A DNA stretch of 64,000 nucleotides from an uncultured Bacteroides sp. (lineage in GTDB: Bacteria; Bacteroidota; Bacteroidia; Bacteroidales; Bacteroidaceae). Shown piece after piece: positions 59,056 to 64,000 of the stretch (position 1 is its first letter; each line of letters opens with the position of its first letter). The DNA lies in contig NZ_CAUFUE010000004.1 of assembly GCF_959029255.1 (NCBI RefSeq), forward strand, positions 62,001 to 126,000, written 5' to 3'. A program made the position numbers and the translations under genes. The notes under the pieces were generated by a model, which saw only the letters and a list, made by a program, of their open reading frames with translations, was not told the origin of the DNA and did no database searches.

Positions 59056-60339
59056 ATGAATATGAAGAAATACATTCTGCTTTTAGCTTGCCTTGGGGTA
59101 GCAATCTCAAGTTATGCGCAAGTTTTCAATGATTACTTTTCGGATAAAACTCTCCGCGTAGATTACATCTTTAATGGTAATTCCTCTAAACAGAATATTT
59201 GCCTGGACGGCTTATCGGTTCTTCCATCATGGGCAGGAAGAAGGCATCATCTGTCGGAACTTCCACTACAAGGTAACGGACAGATTACAGTACGTGATAT
59301 TGCCGACAATAAGATTATATACAAAACATCATTCTCTTCTCTATTTCAGGAATGGTTAGAAACAGATGAAGCAAAAGAGGTTACAAAAGGATTTGAGAAT
59401 ACTTTTCTACTTCCATTCCCTCTTAAACCTGTGGAAGTGGAGATAACCTTGCTCGCCCCTCGCCGAAACGTATATGCCAGCATGAAACATAGCGTAAACC
59501 CTAATGACATCTTGATACAACAGAAAGGAAACACTCACATCAGTCCCCACAAATATCTGCTAAAGAGCGGAGAATTGGATAAATGCATTGACGTAGCCAT
59601 CCTTGCGGAAGGTTATACTCCCGATGAAATGGAGATATTCTATCAAGATGCTACAATAGCTTGTGAGAGTTTATTTTCCCATGAGCCTTTCAAATCAATG
59701 AAAAAACGCTTTAATATCGTAGCGGTAGCCAGTCCCTCACAAGATAGCGGAGTGAGTGTGCCACGGCTTGGCAACTGGAAACATACAGCAGTCAGTTCAC
59801 ATTTCAGTACTTTTTATTCCGACCGGTATCTCACGACTACTCATGTAAAAGCAATCCACGATGCATTGGCGGGAATTCCGTACGAACATATTATCATCCT
59901 TGCCAATACGGAAGAATATGGCGGCGGCGGTATTTACAATTCTTATACCCTCACTACGGCTCATCATCCTAAATTCCGTCCGGTAGTTGTGCATGAATTC
60001 GGACACAGCTTCGGTGGACTTGCCGATGAATATTTCTATGATAATGATGTAATGACAGATACTTATCCGTTGGATGTAGAGCCATGGGAACAAAATATCA
60101 GTACCCGCATAAATTTTGCCGCCAAATGGGAAGATATGCTTGCAAAAGGAACACCTGTACCGACTCCGACGGACATGAACAAAAAGTATCCTGTGGGTGT
60201 ATATGAAGGTGGTGGCTATTCTGCCAAAGGCATTTATCGTCCGTCGGATAATTGTCGTATGCGTACTAATGAGTATCCTACATTTTGTCCGGTATGCCAA
60301 CGTGCTATCCGCAGAGTAATCGAATTTTATACTGAATAA
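59056..60339 (+). CDS. M64-type peptidase, secreted
   Basis: 427 residues; a signal peptide (MKKYILLLACLGVAISSYAQ) starts at ATG 59056 or the ATG at 59062. An N-terminal M64-associated domain (FNDYFSDKTLRVDYIFNGNS, LSELPLQGNGQITVRDIAD) is followed by a peptidase domain with CIDVAILAEGYTPDEMEIFY, PFKSMKKRFNIVAVASPSQD and the zinc motif VVHEFGHSFGGLADEYFYDN. The end contains a Cys cluster (CRMRTNEYPTFCPVCQRAIR). M64 includes IgA-cleaving enzymes, but the substrate here is unknown. Unlike the 40712 gene it has no lipobox or BACON domain and keeps the classical HExxH. Confidence 0.88.
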   Translation: MNMKKYILLLACLGVAISSYAQVFNDYFSDKTLRVDYIFNGNSSKQNICLDGLSVLPSWAGRRHHLSELPLQGNGQITVRDIADNKIIYKTSFSSLFQEWLETDEAKEVTKGFENTFLLPFPLKPVEVEITLLAPRRNVYASMKHSVNPNDILIQQKGNTHISPHKYLLKSGELDKCIDVAILAEGYTPDEMEIFYQDATIACESLFSHEPFKSMKKRFNIVAVASPSQDSGVSVPRLGNWKHTAVSSHFSTFYSDRYLTTTHVKAIHDALAGIPYEHIIILANTEEYGGGGIYNSYTLTTAHHPKFRPVVVHEFGHSFGGLADEYFYDNDVMTDTYPLDVEPWEQNISTRINFAAKWEDMLAKGTPVPTPTDMNKKYPVGVYEGGGYSAKGIYRPSDNCRMRTNEYPTFCPVCQRAIRRVIEFYTE

Positions 60340-60420
60340 ATGATGAAGTCCACAATGACGTAATATAATTTATAATGCACTGATAAAGAATAATAATACT
60401 AAACCTAAAAACAATTATTC

Positions 60421-60954
60421 ATGATTAGATTTCAACGTATCACTACCGCTGATACAGATTTATACGCCTATATGGAACAGTTAATGACTGCTTCTTTCCC
60501 ATCTGATGAATATAGAGCTTTGGATGAAATGAAGAGATATACAGATACCAAGCCATATTTCTACAATAACATCATTTTTCATGATGAAACGCCCATTGGT
60601 TTCATTACCTATTGGGATTTCGGACAGTTCTATTATGTAGAACACTTTGCCATTGATCCGTCACAACGAAACGGAGGGCACGGAAAGAACGTTTTGAATC
60701 ATTTATGCCAACTCTTAAACCGCCCTATTGTGTTGGAAGTAGAAGCTCCCGAAGAAGAAATGGCTAAACGGCGTATCAACTTCTACAAACGCCATGGTTT
60801 CACATTATGGGAGAACCCATACCTCCAACCGCCCTATAAGCCTGGAGACAACTATCTCCCAATGCTATTAATGGCTCATGGAGAACTGGAAAGTGATAGA
60901 GATTTCAATTCTATAAAGGACAAACTCTACAAAGAAGTATATAGTGTGAAGTAA
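60421..60954 (+). CDS. GNAT family acetyltransferase
   Basis: 177 residues. The acetyl-CoA binding motif is QRNGGHGKNVLNHLCQLL, preceded by the strand VEHFAIDPS. The end includes INFYKRHGFTLWENPYLQPP, a common C-terminal pattern in this family. The substrate is unknown. It stands alone, with a strong bidirectional terminator 20 bp after its stop, shared with the ExbD operon. Confidence 0.88.
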   Translation: MIRFQRITTADTDLYAYMEQLMTASFPSDEYRALDEMKRYTDTKPYFYNNIIFHDETPIGFITYWDFGQFYYVEHFAIDPSQRNGGHGKNVLNHLCQLLNRPIVLEVEAPEEEMAKRRINFYKRHGFTLWENPYLQPPYKPGDNYLPMLLMAHGELESDRDFNSIKDKLYKEVYSVK

Positions 60955-60974
60955 AAGAAAACGCCTAATAAAAA

Positions 60975-61010
60975 ATAAAGGCTGCTTGTTTAGTAACAAG
61001 CAGCCTTTAT
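60975..61010. terminator. Bidirectional terminator between the GNAT and ExbD genes
   Basis: ATAAAGGCTGCTTGTT (60975-60990) pairs perfectly with AACAAGCAGCCTTTAT (60995-61010) around a TAGT loop. A-rich DNA on the left and T-rich DNA on the right suit both directions. Confidence 0.9.
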
Positions 61011-61030
61011 CATATAGTCTGAACTAACTC

Positions 61031-61495
61031 TTACTGACGCGGTTGCGCAGAATAGTTAATTTTCAATGCGTATGCTTTACGAAGAGCCTCTTTGATATCT
61101 GTAACGATACCCATTTTCGTATCTTGGTCAACCTTCAAAGAAACAGTCATTTGCGGCTGATCCTCTTCCTTCATACTGGCACGTTCACCAATAATATAGT
61201 CCTGGATTGCAGCAACTTCTGCATAGCTGTCATTTAACTGGATACGGCTTTCATTACCTAATTTCTTACGGAATTCGGCAGTAGGCTTTCCTACATAGAT
61301 AAACGTAACCAAAGACTTCTTTTCAAGTTTTTCCAACTCAGTAGCTTGCGGAACCTTAAACTCAACCTTTAATGTTACCTCACGCATAGTTGTTACAATC
61401 ATAAAGAAGAACAACAAGGTGAAGATAAGGTCAGGCAGAGAAGAAGTGTTCAACGCCGGCATTTCGCGTTTACCAGTCTTATTAAATTTTCCCAT
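61031..61495 (-). CDS. exbD: ExbD/TolR-type biopolymer transport protein
   Basis: 154 residues. A single N-terminal membrane helix (LPDLIFTLLFFFMIVTTMRE) contains the conserved Asp near its start that takes part in proton flow. The periplasmic C-terminal domain follows (TFIYVGKPTAEFRKKLGNES, MTVSLKVDQDTKMGIVTDIK). It partners ExbB in energising TonB-dependent transporters. It overlaps the second exbD gene by one base and is the last gene of the minus-strand operon. Confidence 0.9.
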   Translation of the reverse strand: MGKFNKTGKREMPALNTSSLPDLIFTLLFFFMIVTTMREVTLKVEFKVPQATELEKLEKKSLVTFIYVGKPTAEFRKKLGNESRIQLNDSYAEVAAIQDYIIGERASMKEEDQPQMTVSLKVDQDTKMGIVTDIKEALRKAYALKINYSAQPRQ

Positions 61496-62085
61496 TACTT
61501 CTTTTCTCCGTACTTTTTAGGTTCTGCCTCAGAAATCTTCTGAGGATAAATATCACGAATTGCTTTCTGCTGGTCTTCGTTCAAATCAGCATAATTCTTC
61601 TGCCACTTTTCCTGAGCAAGTTCATCACGCAACTCATTATAAGCTGCTACCAACTCATTCTGTACAGAAATATATGCTTTGTAAGAAGAACCACGGTCAC
61701 AACGTAAAGAAACTACATGCTTTTCCGTAACCATCATATTACCAAAGAAAGGAACATCTTTTGCATATTTCTCCGGTTTGGTCTCATCATTATACGGATT
61801 GGAAATAAATTCTTTTGCTTTTGCACGCAATTGATCTACACTGATATAATCGTTTCCACACATTAACTGGTCGTTCATATTCAGGAAGACTTGCAATACG
61901 TTGCGCTCTTTCAATTTTACATCGTCTTTTTGCTTTTCTTGCTCCGGTGGCGGTGGCAAACGTCTTGCCAAACCACGGTCAGTATCCATAGACGTTGTAA
62001 TCAAGAAGAAGATTAACAACAAGAAAGCAATATCCGCCGTAGAACTTGAGTTAATATCAGGAACTTTTCTTTTTCCTTTTGCCAT
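61495..62085 (-). CDS. exbD: ExbD/TolR-type biopolymer transport protein (second copy)
   Basis: 196 residues. The N-terminus (KRKVPDINSSSTADIAFLLL) carries a membrane helix with the Asp of the proton path in TADIAFLLLIFFLITTSMD. The periplasmic part is longer than that of the first copy (LQVFLNMNDQLMCGNDYISV, LRCDRGSSYKAYISVQNELV) and has a lysine-rich tail. Two adjacent exbD genes of unequal length are usual in Bacteroidetes and probably form a heteromeric complex with ExbB. Confidence 0.9.
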   Translation of the reverse strand: MAKGKRKVPDINSSSTADIAFLLLIFFLITTSMDTDRGLARRLPPPPEQEKQKDDVKLKERNVLQVFLNMNDQLMCGNDYISVDQLRAKAKEFISNPYNDETKPEKYAKDVPFFGNMMVTEKHVVSLRCDRGSSYKAYISVQNELVAAYNELRDELAQEKWQKNYADLNEDQQKAIRDIYPQKISEAEPKKYGEKK

Positions 62086-62120
62086 TGTAATTACTCTTTT
62101 AACTGAGTTTCCTCAATTGG

Positions 62121-62606
62121 TTATGATAATTTCTTCTTAATACTACTAAAGATAATTGCAAGCACAGTTGCGCCCAACAAAATATAGATAGTATAAAGGA
62201 ACATATCAGTAATCTTCAACCAGAAAGGCACATTGTCTGAACCGTCATATCCTGGGATATTGAGAGGCTCACCGCTACCCATTGCCCAAGCAATAAAAAC
62301 AACTACAGCTAAAATGATTACACCGATTAAAGATTTCAAAGCCTTTCCAGGATTATCCTTCAACGCAGTCCCAAACTGGAACAGGAAAGCAGCCAATGTA
62401 GCGATTACAGCCAAACCGAACAAGCCATACATTAAGTAAATCAAGGCATCGGTCTGAGCAGGCTGCCACATTTCTGAGTCAACGCTCATCAGTACTGAAT
62501 CGCCCTGAGCATCTCCACCGAGGTAGAACAAGCCCAGCACTACCAAGATGGCAGCAAACATTACGTACAGTACGTAGTATGATACTTTATATGATAACTT
62601 AGCCAT
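62121..62606 (-). CDS. Membrane protein of the ExbB/ExbD operon
   Basis: 161 residues with three or four hydrophobic segments (YYVLYVMFAAILVVLGLFYL, ALIYLMYGLFGLAVIATLAA, SLIGVIILAVVVFIAWAMGS, DMFLYTIYILLGATVLAIIF). It lies between exbB (5 bp) and the longer exbD (35 bp), and the same gene order appears characteristic of Bacteroidetes. No catalytic motif is seen. It may be a structural partner of the proton channel; that role is inferred from gene order. Confidence 0.7.
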   Translation of the reverse strand: MAKLSYKVSYYVLYVMFAAILVVLGLFYLGGDAQGDSVLMSVDSEMWQPAQTDALIYLMYGLFGLAVIATLAAFLFQFGTALKDNPGKALKSLIGVIILAVVVFIAWAMGSGEPLNIPGYDGSDNVPFWLKITDMFLYTIYILLGATVLAIIFSSIKKKLS

Positions 62607-62611
62607 TTCTA

Positions 62612-63415
62612 TTATTTTTTGTATTTCAAGTTATATTTGATAACCATATCCAACAGTGAGATAGAAGAATCTTCCATTTCGCTAGTCAAAGCTTCAATCT
62701 TAGACAGGATGTAGTTATAGAATACCTGGAGAATCAAAGCAACAATCAAACCGAAGATAGTTGTAATCAAGGCTACTTTCATACCACCTGCTACAACCGT
62801 CGGAGAGATATCACCTACTTGTTGGATTTTATCAAATGCCTGTACCATACCGATTACAGTACCCAAGAATCCTAATGACGGAGCCATTGCGATAAACAGT
62901 GTAATCCAAGAGCAACCTTTTTCCAGGTAACCGGCTTGTACACCACCGTAAGAAACTACTGACTTTTCTACTACGTCGATACCTTGGTCAATTCTCATCA
63001 GACCTTGATAGTAGATAGAAGCGATAGGACCTCTAGTGTTACGTGCGATGTCTTTAGCAGCTTCAACGTCACCTTTTTCCAAAGCAGCTTCAATAGCAGC
63101 CAAGAACTTCTTTGTGTTGATTTCAGCCAAGCTCAAATAAATGATACGTTCAATACAGAATGCAAGACCGATAACCAATGCGATAGCTACCAAACTCATG
63201 AAAGATGCAGTACCTTCAATAAACTTAGTTTTGAGTTCTTTGTGGATACCACCTTCTGCAGCTTCCATTGCGGCAGGAGCAGCAGCGTCAGCAGCAGGTG
63301 CTACAGCTGCTTGTTCAGTTTGTTCAGCTGCAGGAGCATCTTGAGCCTGAGCAAGTTGAGTTGAGCCAAATGTTAAGACTCCCATCACAGCAACAATTGC
63401 AAATAACTTTTTCAT
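62612..63415 (-). CDS. exbB: ExbB/TolQ/MotA-type proton channel protein
   Basis: 267 residues. A signal-like N-terminus and an Ala/Pro/Glu-rich linker (about 25-50) precede three membrane helices: MSLVAIALVIGLAFCIERII, ITLFIAMAPSLGFLGTVIGM and MKVALITTIFGLIVALILQV. The GTVIGMVQAF region is the family signature. It forms the pentameric channel around ExbD that powers TonB-dependent nutrient uptake at the outer membrane. First gene of the four-gene minus-strand operon, which ends at the terminator near 61010. Confidence 0.93.
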   Translation of the reverse strand: MKKLFAIVAVMGVLTFGSTQLAQAQDAPAAEQTEQAAVAPAADAAAPAAMEAAEGGIHKELKTKFIEGTASFMSLVAIALVIGLAFCIERIIYLSLAEINTKKFLAAIEAALEKGDVEAAKDIARNTRGPIASIYYQGLMRIDQGIDVVEKSVVSYGGVQAGYLEKGCSWITLFIAMAPSLGFLGTVIGMVQAFDKIQQVGDISPTVVAGGMKVALITTIFGLIVALILQVFYNYILSKIEALTSEMEDSSISLLDMVIKYNLKYKK

Positions 63416-63495
63416 TGTGTGTCTAATTTTTAAGATTAATTAATTAAATTACTTATTATATTTATTTGTTGTTTTCTCTTAATTTCAAACTATCG

Positions 63496-63583
63496 CGGAG
63501 AGACGGGGATTCGAACCCCGGATACCCTTTAGGGGTATACACGCTTTCCAGGCGTGCCTCTTCAACCACTCGAGCATCTCTCC
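63496..63583 (-). tRNA. tRNA-Ser(GGA)
   Basis: 88 nt, minus strand. The acceptor stem GGAGAGA pairs with TCTCTCC, and the discriminator is G. The anticodon loop CTGGAAA gives anticodon GGA (serine, UCC/UCU). The long variable arm with TACCCC...GGGTA is typical of tRNA-Ser, and the T arm is GGGGTTCGAATCCCC. The encoded 3' end is G followed by CGA, so CCA is not in the gene and must be added by the cca product. An overlapping frame on the same strand (63485-63685) is an artefact of the tRNA sequence. Confidence 0.97.
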
Positions 63584-63745
63584 AGTACACGCTTTCTCTG
63601 AAATCGGGTGCAAATTACAAAAAAAATGCGAACCACAAGCGTTTTCAGCTACAAATGTATTCTTTTTTTTGTTCTTCCGTAGCATTCTCCGGCTTTTATC
63701 TTGAATAATATCTCAAAATTAATAAACTTTAAAATCTACAAGACC

Positions 63746-64000
63746 TTATTTGAGTATTGCAAACACTTTTAATGCATTTTCAGAAGTTACCCATCCTACT
63801 TCCTCAGGCGCTTTGCGATAGATTTCAGCAACTTTTAAGAGAGTATCTTTCACATTTGCGCTCTCATTTCTTTTGCCTCTATTGGGCACAGGAGTCAGAT
63901 AAGGAGAGTCAGTTTCCAGCACTATGCGTTCCATCGGGATACCCTGCAATACTTGCGGTAAGGTTGATTTCTTAAATGTCACCACTCCATTAATTCCAAT
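63746..64000 (-). CDS. TatD family DNase, C-terminal part (partial)
   Basis: Only the last 85 or so codons are inside the window; the start lies beyond the right edge. The visible end has the TatD metal-binding block IVLETDSPYLTPVPNRGKRN followed by ESANVKDTLLKVAEIYRKAP and a terminal ENALKVFAILK. TatD enzymes are metal-dependent 3'-5' exonucleases or hydrolases of the amidohydrolase fold. It is upstream of the tRNA-Ser gene on the same strand. Confidence 0.88.
   Translation of the reverse strand: MGINGVVTFKKSTLPQVLQGIPMERIVLETDSPYLTPVPNRGKRNESANVKDTLLKVAEIYRKAPEEVGWVTSENALKVFAILK

Noticed and set aside
63485..63685. 66-codon minus-strand frame overlapping tRNA-Ser
   Set aside because: Its last half is the tRNA sequence read as codons, a well-known artefact.

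Overview
The window comes from a Bacteroides-like member of the Bacteroidales. This is inferred from several things: lipoproteins with DUF4493, PCMD and BACON domains, a hybrid two-component sensor fragment, -7 boxes of the TAnnTTTG type in front of many genes, DUF4290 next to murA, an exbB-exbD-exbD cluster, and a tRNA without encoded CCA. Most of the DNA is ordinary chromosome. I see no integrase, transposase, phage module, CRISPR array or rRNA.

Layout. 1-533 is the 5' end of a hybrid two-component/periplasmic sensor on the minus strand that runs off the left edge. 638-3607 is a large protein with two receiver-like domains joined to a PEP/pyruvate-binding ATP-grasp region. 3802-14410 is a plus-strand run of eight genes: six lipoproteins (DUF4493 and/or PCMD) and two paralogous beta-barrel-like proteins, apparently one cell-surface system. 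15157-19810 holds a phosphoesterase, menA, rmlB, rmlA and a YfcE-like phosphoesterase. 20014-24394 is ppk1 followed by a Pit-type phosphate transporter. 24351-29580 holds cca, a lipoprotein, an unknown gene, ruvA and ddh.

29689-36337 is a tight minus-strand cluster for envelope and translation work (tsaB, DUF4290, murA, rimM, an M23 peptidase, dxr, rseP), divergent from yicC-gmk-nadD (36443-38522). 38523-39976 is a gene-free stretch full of repeats and one strongly folded RNA-like element. It is followed by an orphan 154-residue gene and a BACON-M64 lipoprotein. 42530-52378 contains a single-domain response regulator, an ABC-F protein, an RclA-like flavoprotein and a heavy-metal efflux operon (His/Cys-rich protein, CzcB-, CzcA- and TolC-like). 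52415-63415 holds an rRNA methyltransferase, a small sigma-factor operon, a phospholipase D-type enzyme, thyA-folA, an Lrp regulator, a second M64-type protein, a GNAT enzyme and an ExbB/ExbD proton channel operon. tRNA-Ser(GGA) and the 3' part of a tatD gene close the window.

The most unusual material is non-coding. At five places there are arrays of short imperfectly palindromic words spaced at a pitch of 22 bp (14791, 29592, 38974, 39484, 57862). Each array has its own core word, often in both orientations. A 94-bp element with 32-bp inverted arms occurs three times (19884, 38601, 51065). A promoter-like sequence at 39706 leads straight into a 151-nt multi-hairpin element. Palindromes overlap promoters or start codons at 44695, 46141 and 46632. 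Among proteins, a conserved Thr-Arg about 26-37 residues after the lipid cysteine in five DUF4493 lipoproteins resembles the maturation site of type V pilins.
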